NCBI GenBank assembly: GCA_963966185.1
Contig: CAWZYM010000076.1
Span: forward strand, 62,001-126,000
DNA length: 64,000 bases
Source of the DNA: Rhabditoides inermis
Lineage: Eukaryota; Nematoda; Chromadorea; Rhabditida; Rhabditidae
Direction of reading: 5' to 3'
Below are positions 37,342 to 49,401 of the stretch, piece by piece (position 1 is the first letter of the stretch; every line of letters starts with the position of its first letter). The position numbers were made by a program, and so were the translations under genes. The notes below the pieces were generated by a model that worked only from the letters and a program-made list of their open reading frames with translations, had not been told where the DNA came from and made no database searches.

Positions 37342-40292
37342 TTAGCTGTTGGTAACTTTGCTCTCAGTCTCGCTGTCTCTCACGGACTCGCTCGTCTCTT
37401 CTTCCTCAGTGTTCACTGTACCCTCCTCGCTGCTGCTTTCGATGGCGGGAAGGGGCGTACGGAGAATCTCCGATACGAACTTGTGATGTTCCTGTAAAAC
37501 GAAACAGAGTTAGCAATTGGCATTGTTACTGTCTCACAGTGAGCTGTGCAAACGAAAGAGAGTTCTCCACGCGCTTTTTGACATTGACCCAGAATGTCTC
37601 AAAGTTCTCGCCTAAACATTTATTTCATTATACAATATGCACATGTGAACACTCACGACCAGCATGGTAGCTGCTTTCCTGGTAGCAGTGAGCTTCCTTG
37701 AGAAGTCCCGCTGCGTGAAGGACCGTGTGGCGATAGGTCTCATCCTCCCATGGTGTGTCTCCTCCCGACTGCACTGTAGTCGACATGGCAGGTGTGAGAA
37801 TACCGGCGCTTCTCAGGTGGTTGAGCAAACATGGGGCGAGGCGTCTCATGTGGTCTATACATTTAGTTTTCAATACATTCTTAATCTGCGCGCTTATTCA
37901 CTCATACCGTCTTTGGTGGGCTCTGTTGTGAGCTTGCGGAGCTTCTCGGCATGCGTGTAGGCGCCATTGAGTCTCTTAGTGGACAGTCCACTGTATCCGA
38001 GAGTGTGATGTTTGTGTTGGCTGCCTTCGGAGAGCGGATCGTACATGATGAGCGGCATGTTTGCCACTGCCGCCGAAGCTTCCAAGAAATAGCGAGTAGC
38101 ATCCCACTGTAAGGTCTTGTGATCTCACAATTTCATGAGTGCACATATGCGCATACCTCTGCACATCGATCAGGAAGAGGCGAAGCTCCGATAATAACAT
38201 CTTTGTACAGCGCACCGGCTTCAGAATCGCTCCCGTCTTGAGACGGTTGATCAAGTATCCGAGCGAGTGTCTGGAAGCATCATTGATCTATCCGAAATTG
38301 GATTCTATGAGAGAAGGGTAGGGGGCTGTTGTTTCTTTCTCACCCCGTCCATCCTGGCAGTATTCAGCTTTTCGATCCCGCTGTCCGTACATTCCCATGG
38401 CCACCTTAGTCCGGTGTGTCGTGGATCGAGTGGCGGTCGCTCCTTGAGCAGTCCCTCCTCGGTCATGTATGCGAAGTGATTCTAAGATGAAGAATTATCT
38501 AATTTCAAAGTATAACTGACCGCCCATTCCTTGTGTTCTGTGGTGAACTGACAGCCGGCTCCGTAGTGCTTCCTGTTCGCATCCTTACCCGTGTCTTTCT
38601 AAATACATACCACTCATACAACTTATGTTATGATATGATAACCGCACACGTACTTGTTTGATTCCGAGTATGTGGTTTACAACGTTTCCTCTTCCAGTTA
38701 CATTCGCAAAAACGTCCTTCATGGTCTGCAGAACAATCAATCAAATTCATAAGCGTGTTTTTGCCCTTACCGCCAGAAAGAGTATGGTCATCTCGTGTTT
38801 CTGTTCGTTCTTAGCTCGAACTGATCTGAAAACTCTTCGATATTTCTCTCTCTCTCGTTCTCTATTCACTCCATGTTGTTTCCGGCTCCGGCAGGAGCAG
38901 CAGCAGTGGGCGCGGCGCTGTGTTTGCGATTGATTACGCCCATCTGAAATGTGAGAATTGGAACTGGAACTAGAATTATATGCATGTTTTACCTGGTAGT
39001 TCGTATTTAGACTTCGTAGCTTTACATCTGCCTGCTTTGTCCTGCGCTTCTGTATCGCCCTGAATGAGCGACTATGTGTGGTCACATAAATGAGTACTCA
39101 CTTTTCTGTCTTCAGCTGATCTATCCAGTGCTGAATTCCATTTTCTCCCCGCCGTTCCAAAAACTTCTTCATGACATCATGCGTTTTGTGACTGTCATAC
39201 TTCCATCTGAAATAGTGTTGTATGATTGATTACCTCTTTATTCCTTCTCAGCGTTGATCTTTTCTTCATTAATATGCCTATCCGCCTATCAATCTGTTCC
39301 TATTCGTCTCACTTGCATGGGTCGTCTCCATTGGCGAGGAGCAGTGAAACAGCCATGGAGCGCCAGCCGCAGCTGTCATCGTCTGGATGCTGTTGGTGCA
39401 GGGTCTTGTCCAGCACGAAGCTCAGCCTCCCCTCCACATGACCGAACGTGGCAACAAGCTGGTCCACGCACTCCGGGCCCTATATGTAATATATCGCTTT
39501 CCGACTACGCAATCCACTAACGTCATAGTCATGTTCCGATCTCCTGAGTGAGTCGTAGATACGTACTCTTCTTCCGCGTGGGTGGTTCGACATATAGCTG
39601 CAATACAAATATCCATTGACGCTTCTATTCGTATCTATTTACCGCGCAGTGATGGCGTGGTTGATCGGGCCTGGCACCACTATTATGCGGTGTACGTCAG
39701 ATTCTCCGCGGTCGTGTTTGTCGCGCCAGAGTTCCGACAAGCCACTCATGATCGTCTCAAACGTTTTGAGCTGGCTCATTGTCAACTAAAATTGTTCATG
39801 TGGACCATATTGGATATAGTTGCGTACGCACCTTTTCGACAGCCACTCTTGTTCGGCCTTTGCCACGTGCGCCCATAGTACTGCCCTCGTTCTTGCCGAT
39901 CCACATGCGAGCGTTATTGCCTGTGCTCACTCGTGTTCCATGTAGCACAGTCAGTAGCGAAAAGAGCACACATATCCAGCTTGTCTAAACAATCTCATAT
40001 ATTCTCTGTCACACAACCTCACGTACCCATTGTAATGCACAGACGTTGTCGACGATTTGGCTGCTAATCGCAAGGAGCAACCATCGTAGAGGTGAGAATC
40101 GAAGAGCTGTACGATATCACTGGTTTATTTGACATGGTTTTGTAATCTAAACGCTAAACCTGAGTTGAAAGTGGTAGCGATTGTGTGTGAAGGCGCACTG
40201 CCTTCGATGAGAATGCGTGGTCGGGAGCGAAGAGTGCACGGAGGGTCGGGATCGGGGTCCAGGATCAGTGTCAAGAGCATCAGGAGGGACAT
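37342..40292 (-). CDS. Ulp1-like (C48) cysteine protease, multi-exon
   Basis: Many short exons with introns of about 50 nt. Motifs in order: GPINHAITAR at about 39,645 (catalytic His), VRIYDSL at about 39,550 (catalytic Asp), HQQHPDDDSCGWRSMAVS at about 39,370-39,420 (upstream Gln and catalytic Cys), then LLANGDDPCK and a HDVMKKFLERR tail. This His-Asp-Gln-Cys order and spacing fits the Ulp1/SENP peptidase fold, which cleaves SUMO-type isopeptides and is also carried by several DNA transposon groups. Downstream exons code basic and charged segments (KLRKLTTEPTKD, HSLGYLINRLKTGAILKP, EEGLLKERPPLDPRHTG), and the last exon an acidic tail ending SVRDSETESKVTNS with TAA at 37,342-37,344. The N-terminus near 40,290 (MSLLMLLTLIL) may be a signal anchor. 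Exon borders at the 5' end are uncertain. Confidence 0.5.
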
Positions 40293-40324
40293 CGTGAACG
40301 AGAGTAGAACGAATTTCTGAACGT

Positions 40325-41337
40325 TATTGCGATTCCTGTGTTCTCCTATCCGGCTATATATGTAGTGTGTATTTTATATTGTATTATTTTTCCGATTTTG
40401 TTTCGATAGCTCGGAATCACGCGGACAGCATATTATCCGTGTACTGCCTATCAACGCTGCATGCAATGTCAAATACATTGATCGACTCTTGTTAAATTCT
40501 TCATTCTTCTGATTCACTGTCACTCCGGTTATGTAGTTGTGCTTGTTATTTGTTCTTCTCTTTTTTGTCTTATATATTATAGTCTTACAATTGATTAATT
40601 TATGATTTTGTTTTTGATTTGAGAGGAGTTTACTATGTATTGCAGGATGCAGCTGGAGTTTGGGGCACCCGTTGAGTCCTTTCACCACATGATTGGCCAT
40701 CAGCTAGCCGTATGCAGATGGCAGTGTGGAGAATGGCAGAGATGGCTGATGGCAGCGGCTGGCTGATGGCAGCGGCTGGCGGCCAGGTAAGAAATGAGTG
40801 TATCAAGGCGCGGAATTCAAGACGGCATCGCAAGGCATTTCGAGAGTTGTTTTTAAAGCAATTAGCTCCCGAAAAAAAACTTTTGGCGTTTATATTTGGA
40901 AGGTAATAGTGGTCACATTAGAGAGGGCGTCGTGTCCGGTAACGCTGACTCTCTCCCGAAAGCGTACTCTCTCGGCGTTTTCTGCCCGTGTTCTCCAACT
41001 CGCACTTTGAGTGTAGTTCGCCCCGCCGCCGCCAGCGTCTAATTCGCGCCGGGTTTGCGTTGTTTTGGGTCCGCCAACTATAACCAGGAGAAAGAGCGCA
41101 GTAGGCGCGACTCCGAACGGTAGTGAGAAAATATGTGGGGAAAAACGTTTTTTGTGAAACGTAACGGCGATCCGAAAGGTAACGTGTGATCTGTGGTACA
41201 TGAGAGTGAGAAGAGAGAGAACGGCCGAGAGTTTGTGTTAGTATTTGTCAACATTGATAGAAGAGCAGAAAATATAAAGAGACAGAGAGAGAAGGGCAGA
41301 AAGTAAGAGAGTGAAAGAGTGAGAGAGAGAACAGTGT

Positions 41338-41386
<49 letters not shown>

Positions 41387-41725
41387 GGAACAGTGAAAGA
41401 GAGAGAAGGGACAAAGAGAAGGAGAGAACAGAGTGAGTGAGAGATAGTAGTTTTTGATAAAATCCATATGAATAGTCATAATTCAGCACATATTCAAAAT
41501 TTCTATGAAATTTAACAAAAGGACATATATTTTCTTTAAAAAGTACTTGCGTAAACAAATGAACTTTGTCTTGTCCCAATGCAGCAAAAGCACATGCATA
41601 AAGCGTTTACAAATACTAACACAAACCTGCGCATAACGGACAGTGGACATTAACCGATGAAATATAACAATACAAATGAATAACGCCATACGTCCATATT
41701 AGAGAGAGAGAAGACAGAGAGAGGG

Positions 41726-41756
<31 letters not shown>

Positions 41757-41987
41757 GGAAGAGAGAGGCGCAGGTTTGTGTTAGTATTTGTAAACGCTTT
41801 ATGCATGTGCTTTTGCTGCATTGGGACAAGACAAAGTTCATTTGTTTACGCAAGTACTTTTTAAAGAAAATATATCAAGACAGTCAGCAATTGTGAGTAC
41901 CATATTTTCCTTTCCTTTGCTGACTATTCAGCCATAAGTATCGTGAAATCGAATTTCTTATAGCACATTTCAACACAAGTGCTCACC
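40325..41987. other. Intergenic with (GA)n tracts and a long inverted repeat
   Basis: No gene found. It contains (GA)n near 41,340-41,380 and 41,700-41,760, a short direct repeat (ggctgatggcagcggct) at 40,743-40,780, and the hairpin listed separately. Confidence 0.4.
41524..41876. repeat. Inverted repeat, about 109-bp arms with a 135-bp spacer
   Basis: Left arm 41,524-41,632 and right arm 41,768-41,876 appear to be exact reverse complements. The spacer is mostly (GA)n. No coding content; could be a foldback element or a hairpin RNA source. Confidence 0.85.
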
Positions 41988-44900
41988 ATGTCGCGGAGAT
42001 CGAGATACGAGAGTCCCGCAAGACGGACAATGGCGCTTCCACTCGCACATATTTTGTCATTCAACCAACGTCATTTTCTATTTATGCGAATGAGCGAGTC
42101 TCGAAACTCAGTCGAATATATAATTTATTCTTGTATTTCACTATTCGCACGCCTTCATAACTGGAAAAATGGATAGGAGTTTAAAGTTTATGTACATTTG
42201 AGTTTGCAATTATTAATTCGAAGTTATTGCATTGCCGCAGCCGCTGTCATTTCTTCCGCACCTTTGTCATTTGGTGACTGTTTGTCGCGCGCGTACGTGA
42301 ATTTGCGTGGTTTGCTTGATGATTGTCATCACTCACGCTCCTTCCTTGCAGTGCGCTTCCCTGCTGACGGATTTTGAGAGCAGCGACAAGAGCAGGACGA
42401 TGCCACCAGCCCCGACCTACCCCAACCAGAACTCACAAAGGAGCCCTACAAAGACTGTGCAGGTGTGTGAAAATAAGATGATTATCGATTGATTGTGATG
42501 TGGAAGTGCATATTTGCAGGTGCCACCTCTCGTGTTCAAGTCGGACAAGCGCACGGTGCAGTTTGGAAAGTCGAGTGCCAGCAACCCGAACACTCTGGAG
42601 CTGGACCGCTTCGACGGCTACAAGTGGAGCGCGCAGCCATCGCAGCAGAAAAGGGAGTGGGAGGGTAGTCCCCAGAAGATTACCAAAATCGAGAGGAGAG
42701 ATCCGGTCGGTGTGGTGGCCCAGGATGCGCGCAAGCCTGTCGAGCTCGAGATTCAGATTTCTTCGGTGAGTTTAGCTTTTTGTCGTCTGTTCACCATTAT
42801 GATTTCTGTTTTAGAATCATCCCCATACGCTGTCTCAGCCGCAGAAACATTCACTGCCTCCCCGCTATGTGTCACAGGCGCAGAAGGTGATCTCTGTGCC
42901 GTGATCGATCTCGACACCATCTCGTACAAGCATAGGCAGTGGGCGCACTCTGGAACACACGTGAGCGAGACGGTCAGTCGATCAACGGGATCGACAGAGT
43001 TCAGAGAGTTTAGAGATTTATCCGGAATCGTTATAGCTGTACATGTCATTGCAATCACAACAATATGAATGGAAGCATGCAGTAGGGCCAAGATCTTGGT
43101 AGGCTAACGCCGTGGGATTACAGTTTAGCAATCGAGGTTAGTGGTGGACGACGATTCTTGATCGATACTTGATCGATAATCAGTCCAATCCATTAGAGTA
43201 CCATAGTAGACGATGGAGAGGCTCCGGGTGTTCCTTTGCTTTCACGTAGTCGCATGTATCTCCTCGAGCAAGTAGTACTGCATCCTCGTGAGCTTCTGCA
43301 TCGCCTTGCTCAAGGGTACTCGCGCAGGATCATTTAGTCGAACCGACAGCACAGCGCGGGGAAAGAAGAAATAATAATATCGACAGTGGGGATCGACAAT
43401 ATGCAATTTAATCCTGTATGTTCAGCACTCTGAGATCTCGCTGGACAAGCTGAAGGTGTCGAAGGCCGAGAGCCGCCTGTCGCCTGTCCGCATCGCTGCA
43501 GCCACTGCTACCATGGACGGACATCCCCGCATGTCGCGCAGGGAGATGGAAGAGGAAAAGAGACAGTATGACGCATTTGGAGACCTCAGTCGTGGCAGTG
43601 GAAAGAGCGGTCTCGAGAACAGGTAAGCGAATGTCGTATGTTGTGTGTCGTGTTTTGGTGGCTGTGGCGAGATTCTAATTTAACTGTTGCAGCTTCCGCT
43701 CTGGTCATTCGATGTCGGGCGTGTGCAGCCGCAGTCACCGTCTTTGCATAGGAAGTGGCAGGTGGCCCCAGAATACGGCAAGGACAAGACGAAGGCGGAT
43801 AAGGTGGATGCGACCGCCAGGGAGCAGAAAAAGTGGCAGTGAAGCACCTTCAGGTACACAAGGATGAGATTCATACACATTGAATCAAGTTTGTTTTAGC
43901 GAAGAGTCGAGCGTCTGTTTTAATGATCCTTATGGCAGTAAGAAAGAGATGAAGAAAGTGGTTTCCGAACTGCGCATTCCATTGAATGTAGAAAACCCGT
44001 TTATGGATGAGAATGTGGAATTGTATGAGCTTGATTCATGAGTAGCAGTTAGTCGTTTCCTAACATTTATTGAATTGTTTAGGAAGGCGATACGGCAGCG
44101 CGGCCCTTTCCGCGACTTGGCTGCTCGCTTTGAGGGGATGCAGAACCGCGTGATAGCGAACAGGTGCGCAACAATGGGAATGGATTTTGTTATTTTATGC
44201 TGACAATGTGGGTTTAGATAGATGTGCGCTCTCATGAGCCTCCTTTCGGCTATGACTATGAGCAGCCGCGCGCTCGCGGAAGGAGTGCTCCTCGCAGTAG
44301 GGTTGGAGACGACGAGGCTGCCATCATGTGGCGTGAGATGAACGAGAGCAAGGGTAAGTGATTCTGTGGGTGAGACTGACTGTTGGAACTTGGAACCCAT
44401 GACTGGTGATTTAGACGACTGCTTCCTGGATCGCTCTCGTCGCTTGGCAGAGTTCGAGGATGATGTGGCGGAGGCGCTCGCGTGCGCGTCTCAAGTTTGG
44501 TTCGAGACCACGGTCTGCTGGGATGGACTTCGACCACCGCTGCCATGCCATCTCGCACCACCTACGGACAGTACCCGCAGAGGGTGTCTGTGTCGGAGAA
44601 GGAGACTAACAAGAGAGTCTCCGACATGGTGGACGCTAGGCCGCACAGGTGAGTCCACTTTTAAGCGACTTATCTGTCTGTGATCCCTGTTTTAGAGTGG
44701 AAACCGCCAATCCCGATATGGAGAGGGTGCAAGCCCGGATGGAGGAGGAGATGCGGGAGGTGGGCAGGTGGTGTTGTGACGCTGATTATGGCATGTTGGC
44801 AAGTCGCAGGCCCAATATGGACAGTCTCGTCCTCGCGCCAGTCGCAGTCGCCGCAGTGCCAGCCAAACGGACTATGTAGGAGCCAAGGTGGGTTAAGAAA

Positions 44901-45336
44901 GATATTACATTTTGTTGACGTGGTGTTCAATGATACGATTTTTAGAACTGCGATTTGACGACCGAGCGTGCCACGTCGGTCGCCCTGCGCCGTCGACCGC
45001 TCTATGTTCGGGCCTGTGAGCTGCACTCCGACCGCACCCGCGCCTCTTCTCCGCCCTGTCACCACCTAGAGAAGATTCGTCGACAGACGGTGTGTACAGG
45101 AAAACGGAGAAGTGATATGTTCACCTCTCTCCTTCTCTCTCTCTCTCTCTCTTTCTCTCTTTCTCTCTTTCTCTCTTTCTCTCTTTCTCTCTCTCCTTCT
45201 CGGTCGGTGGTACACGTCCGTTTTGCAGTGTGCACATGTGTCTGACCTACAACCCGCCAAGAAGATGGCCAAGAAGAACTGGAGCAGCAATTTATTGATT
45301 GATATAAATTTGTTTGAGTTATTAATTCGAAAATAA
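41988..45336 (+). pseudogene. Ser/Arg/Gln-rich multi-exon gene, palindrome copy A (broken)
   Basis: A candidate first exon at 41,988 starts MSRRSRYESPARR. Further exons: 42,352-42,462, 42,520-42,765 (SDKRTVQFGKSSASNPNTLE, ITKIERRDPVGVVAQDARKP), 42,815-42,964, 43,424-43,621 (HSEISLDKLKVSKAESRLSP), 43,692-43,852, 43,899-44,022, 44,083-44,162, 44,219-44,354, 44,415-44,648, 44,695-44,888, 44,946-45,090 and 45,229-45,336; AATAAA follows at once. Lesions: TGA in frame at 42,902 and 43,840, a frame change inside exon 43,692-43,852, two more inside 44,415-44,648, and a 1-nt deletion near 44,793. The protein would be basic and low-complexity. No family recognised. Copies B and C share the older lesions, so the gene was already broken before duplication. 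Confidence 0.55.
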
Positions 45337-45429
45337 AAGGTGGTTCGGGAAGAGTGATTCTGGATTCCTTCCATTTTTTTTGCGTGGCTTGTGTGCTTTA
45401 TTCATCGTCGGTGGCGATGCGGAGACTCC

Positions 45430-45689
45430 TCACATAGTGTCATCTCGCGGTTGTCTCTCGACGGCAAAACTCGGACAGCCAGGTTTCTTGAGGCGAGCAG
45501 GGCGGGCTCGAGACTGTTCGTGCGCTCCATGCACTCTCACAACTTCTGCCCCCCTCTCTCTCTCCCTGATACCTCTCTTTCTTTCTCTCTCTCAGCGCGT
45601 TTAGTTACTGTGGTTTTACGGAGTCTGTAGAAGGTATCAACGTCTACAATCACCGACTGATGAGCAGCAGACTGCGCGTTGATGCGTAC
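45430..45689 (-). pseudogene. Convergent short gene fragment, copy A (frameshifted)
   Basis: The exon starts after a TTCCAG acceptor with VRINAQSAAHQSVIVDVDTF and continues YRLRKTTVTKR into a GA-rich stretch. In copy A the run of C at 45,545-45,555 is one base shorter than in copy B, so the frame breaks (GGQKL stop) before the C-terminal RARPARLKKPGCPSFAVERQ. An AATAAA follows the stop at 45,430. It converges on the Ser/Arg-rich gene. Function unknown. Confidence 0.4.
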
Positions 45690-45930
45690 CTGGAACGAAT
45701 TTTGTAATGTGTTTATGTGAAAAAGTAATGAAGACCGGGAATAAGTAGAGAACAAAGGAGAAATTCTCATGTCCGTACTGTCATTGCTCTTGATAACGAT
45801 GTGTGAGAAACAGTATGAATGATTTTTTCGTGAGCAGGAGGCGGGTATATTTGTTGAAAAGAGAGAGAGAGAGAGTTAGATTTCATGTACGTATAAGCAA
45901 ATAATATTTGTTATCTCAGCTTAATTTCAG

Positions 45931-46009
45931 GTAACCGAGCTCAAGTGTTCCGAGGTGCGATGGTTCTATCGACGGAAGGAAATCGACATCAAATGGATCG
46001 CGTTCAAAG
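45931..46009 (+). pseudogene. Isolated exon resembling the N-terminal domain of DDHD phospholipases
   Basis: Flanked by TTTCAG and a GTCAGT donor, it codes VTELKCSEVRWFYRRKEIDI then KWIAFKG. The WFYR-KEI-W-F pattern resembles the WWE-like segment near the start of DDHD/SEC23IP phospholipases. No other exon of such a gene is present downstream, where the foldback element begins, so this is a stranded exon. Copy C retains it at about 50,026-50,104 (minus); copy B is cut inside it. Confidence 0.35.
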
Positions 46010-46051
46010 GTCAGTCTGCGTTTTACATTTTAAAGGCACAGAGGCGCTTAG

Positions 46052-46540
46052 TTTTTGACTTTGGTTAATGGCTTGACCCATAGAAACACGAAATAATCAA
46101 AGAAAACGCGAAAGAACGGCGTTTCCTCGTTACCTACACGCTTACCAAAATGTGCACGTGCGAAGCTTGGTAAGTGGTAAGGCGAATTCAAACTCCGATG
46201 CTGGAATATTGCTGGAATATTGTGCTGAGTTGTGGAATCCAACTAGCGTGCGTTTGGTGAACCTGCTTGAAGGTGTGCAAAGGTATTTCACACGTCGCAT
46301 CTGCCAACGAGCGGGTCACATGTCTCTAGGATACTCTGAGCGTCTCCGCCTGCTGGGACTGGAAACTCTCGAGTCCCGTCCGCCCGTCGTTTCATAAATG
46401 ACTTCACATTCATATACAAAGTCACTCACCGAGTTTTACCTTTCGAATCATATGGTATATTCCAGCAATATTCCAGCATCGGAGTTTGAATTCGCCTTAC
46501 CACTTACCAAGCTTCGCACGTGCACATTTTGGTAAGCGTG
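46052..46540. mobile_element. Foldback element carrying an RT fragment, copy A (right end truncated)
   Basis: The left inverted repeat runs 46,052-46,218 and the right repeat 46,449-46,540. Between them lies an open stretch coding LEYCAELWNPTSVRLVNLLE then GVQRYFTRRICQRAG and YSERLRLLGLETLESR, the C-terminal signature of a LINE reverse transcriptase. The right repeat stops abruptly at 46,540. Confidence 0.65.
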
Positions 46541-47272
46541 TACTGTCCCGATCACAAGCTTTGACCATTCGGCCGTGACGTCACGGCCCGGGCCGTGACA
46601 TAGCGTGACATTGATTATATATCGTTATCTGATTAAACTAAAATTTAACCAACAACACCATTAAACTCAGCATGCTTGAATTGTACGGAATGCACATTTC
46701 AATCGCATTTTCATGATTTAAATTGACACCCGGGTGGACATGTGAGAAACGATTTTCAGCTAAAAAGCAGCGGCTGTTATAGAAGTCACATTAAGTATAG
46801 ATAAACGAACTTTCGGATTTATACCTATCTATATAATGTTGATCTGTATACAAAATATCATAGTGAAGTTTATTTCATGCATCGAGATATTTCGATGCAA
46901 AGTGGCTGTTTCAAATTGACACCTTTCGATCTGTACACTTTTCACTGGCTCAATGACGTCCGATCGGAATGAGATTTGCACCATTGAACATCACATCTTT
47001 CACTCAATCTTATTATAATGTTGTTTCAGCATTTCTTTTTCATGATTTCCGCTATGTTTTCACACTCGAGTCTTGTTTCGAGAACCCGGTGCGAGAGGGG
47101 AGGGGGCGGGGCGTAGAGGAGTCGCGTCTCTCTGGCTGTGCCCTGCCACAGGCGGGCGAGACTGCGACGCGATAACATATCTGACTTCCCCACTTCAACT
47201 TCATGAATTCAAAATTTATCAATCTAAAGTTGTTCTCAGTTTGTCACAAACATTAAGAGCTTCAAAAAGAGG
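46541..47272. other. Unique spacer between arm A and copy B
   Basis: No homology to the arms and no gene. It contains a GC palindrome CGTGACGTCACGGCCCGGGC near 46,573-46,600. Confidence 0.5.
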
Positions 47273-47307
47273 GGATGAGATTCATACACATTGAATCAAG
47301 TTTGTTT

Positions 47308-48546
47308 TAGCGAAGAGTCGAGCGTCTGTTTTAATGATCCTTATGGCAGTAAGAAAGAGATGAAGAAAGTGGTTTCCGAACTGCGCATTCCATTGAATGT
47401 AGAAAACCCGTTTATGGATGAGAATGTGGAATTGTATGAGCTTGATTCATGAGTAGCAGTTAGTCGTTTCCTAACATTTATTGAATTGTTTAGGAAGGCG
47501 ATACGGCAGCGCGGCCCTTTCCGCGACTTGGCTGCTCGCTTTGAGGGGATGCAGAACCGCGTGATAGCGAACAGGTGCGCAACAATGGGAATGGATTTTG
47601 TTATTTTATGCTGACAATGTGGGTTTAGATAGATGTGCGCTCTCATGAGCCTCCTTTCGGCTATGACTATGAGCAGCCGCGCGCTCGCGGAAGGAGTGCT
47701 CCTCGCAGTAGGGTTGGAGACGACGAGGCTGCCATCATGTGGCGTGAGATGAACGAGAGCAAGGGTAAGTGATTCTGTGGGTGAGACTGACTGTTGGAAC
47801 TTGGAACCCATGACTGGTGCTCTCATTTAGACGACTGCTTCCTGGATCGCTCTCGTCGCTTGGCAGAGTTCGAGGATGATGTGGCGGAGGCGCTCGCGTG
47901 CGCGTCTCAAGTTTGGTTCGAGACCACGGTCTGCTGGGATGGACTTCGACCACCGCTGCCATGCCATCTCGCACCACCTACGGACAGTACCCGCAGAGGG
48001 TGTCTGTGTCGGAGAAGGAGACTAACAAGAGAGTCTCCGACATGGTGGACGCTAGGCCGCACAGGTGAGTCCACTTTTAAGCGACTTATCTGTCTGTGAT
48101 CCCTGTTTTAGAGTGGAAACCGCCAATCCCGATATGGAGAGGGTGCAAGCCCGGATGGAGGAGGAGATGCGGGAGGTGGGCAGGTGGTGTTGTGACGCTG
48201 ATTATGGCATGTTGGCAAGTCGCAGGCCCAATATGGACAGTCTCGTCCTCGCGCCAGTCGCAGTCGCCGCAGTGCCAGCCAAACGGACTATGTAGGAGCC
48301 AAGGTGGGTTAAGAAAGATATTACATTTTGTTGACGTGGTGTTCAATGATACGATTTTTAGAACTGCGATTTGACGACCGAGCGTGCCACGTCGGTCGCC
48401 CTGCGCCGTCGACCGCTCTATGTTCGGGCCTGTGAGCTGCACTCCGACCGCACCCGCGCCTCTTCTCCGCCCTGTCACCACCTAGAGAAGATTCGTCGAC
48501 AGACGGTGTGTACAGGAAAACGGAGAAGTGATATGTTCACCTCTCT

Positions 48547-48585
<39 letters not shown>

Positions 48586-48752
48586 TCTCGGTCGGTGGTA
48601 CACGTCCGTTTTGCAGTGTGCACATGTGTCTGACCTACAACCCGCCAAGAAGATGGCCAAGAAGGACTGGAGCAGCAATTTATTGATTGATATAAATTTG
48701 TTTGAGTTATTAATTCGAAAATAAAAGGTGGTTCGGGAAGAATGATTCTGGA
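47308..48752 (+). pseudogene. Ser/Arg-rich gene, copy B (5' truncated)
   Basis: Contains the exons equivalent to copy A from 43,899 to the stop (TAA about 48,723), starting EESSVCFNDPYGSKKEMKK. It shares with copy A the 1-nt deletion that turns DYGMFGKS into DYGMLASRR. Without upstream exons it cannot be expressed as in copy A. Confidence 0.55.
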
Positions 48753-48820
48753 TTCCTTCCATTTCTTTTTTTGCGTGGCTTGTGTGCTTTATTCATCGTC
48801 GGTGGCGATGCGGAGACTCC

Positions 48821-49081
48821 TCACATAGTGTCATCTCGCGGTTGTCTCTCGACGGCAAAACTCGGACAGCCAGGTTTCTTGAGGCGAGCAGGGCGGGCTC
48901 GAGACTGTTCGTGCGCTCCATGCACTCTCACAACTTCTGCCCCCCCTCTCTCTCTCCCTGATACCTCTCTCTCTTTCTCTCTCTCAGCGCGTTTAGTTAC
49001 TGTGGTTTTACGGAGTCTGTAGAAGGTATCAACGTCTACAATCACCGACTGATGAGTAGCAGAGTGCGCGTTGATGCGTAC
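48821..49081 (-). pseudogene. Convergent short gene fragment, copy B (frame intact)
   Basis: Here one extra C at about 48,942-48,948 keeps the frame open. VRINAHSATHQSVIVDVDTF and YRLRKTTVTKRAE run through the GA-rich stretch into VVRVHGAHEQSRARPARLKK, ending RQPRDDTM and TGA at 48,821-48,823. It is the only copy of the three with this reading frame intact. Upstream exons are not recognised. Confidence 0.4.
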
Positions 49082-49401
49082 CTGGAACGAATTTTGTAAT
49101 GTGTTTATGTGAAAAAGTAATGAAGACCGGGAATAAGTAGAGAACAAAGGAGAAATTCTCATGTCCGTACTGTCATTGCTCTTGATAACGATGTGTGAGA
49201 AACAGTATGAATGATTTTTTCGTGAGCAGAAGGCGGGTATATTTGTTGAAAAGAGAGAGAGAGAGAGAGAGAGAGAGTTAGATTTCATGTACGTATAAGC
49301 AAATAATATTTGTTATCTCAGCTTAATTTCAGGTAACCGAGCTCAAGTGTTCCGAGGTGCGATGGTTCTATCGACGGAAGGATAGAACCATCGCACCTCG
49401 G

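Larger units (their letters stand above)
42140..46540 (+). repeat. Palindrome arm A
   Basis: This 4.4-kb segment recurs inverted at 49,402-53,912. Identity by eye is very high in exons and introns, dropping at the outer edge (42,140-42,230) to a diverged but alignable match. It carries the broken Ser/Arg-rich gene, a convergent short gene and a foldback element. Confidence 0.9.
47273..49381 (+). repeat. Copy B: direct partial duplicate of 43,862-45,979
   Basis: It begins at ggatgagattcatacac, inside an intron of the Ser/Arg-rich gene, and ends inside the DDHD-like exon at cgacggaagg, where the sequence folds back (atagaaccatcgcacctcgg). It differs from A by a 4-bp insertion in one intron near 47,820, shorter CT tracts and a few substitutions. 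Confidence 0.92.

Noticed and set aside
41524..41876. CRISPR-like or satellite array
   Set aside because: There is one inverted pair, not a series of direct repeats with spacers, and the genome is eukaryotic.
43185..43345. Antisense open segments inside the palindrome gene's intron (for example VPLSKAMQKLTRMQYYLLEE)
   Set aside because: Coding-like in two overlapping frames, but with no start, no clear splice sites and no family match; could be a relic exon but cannot be supported.
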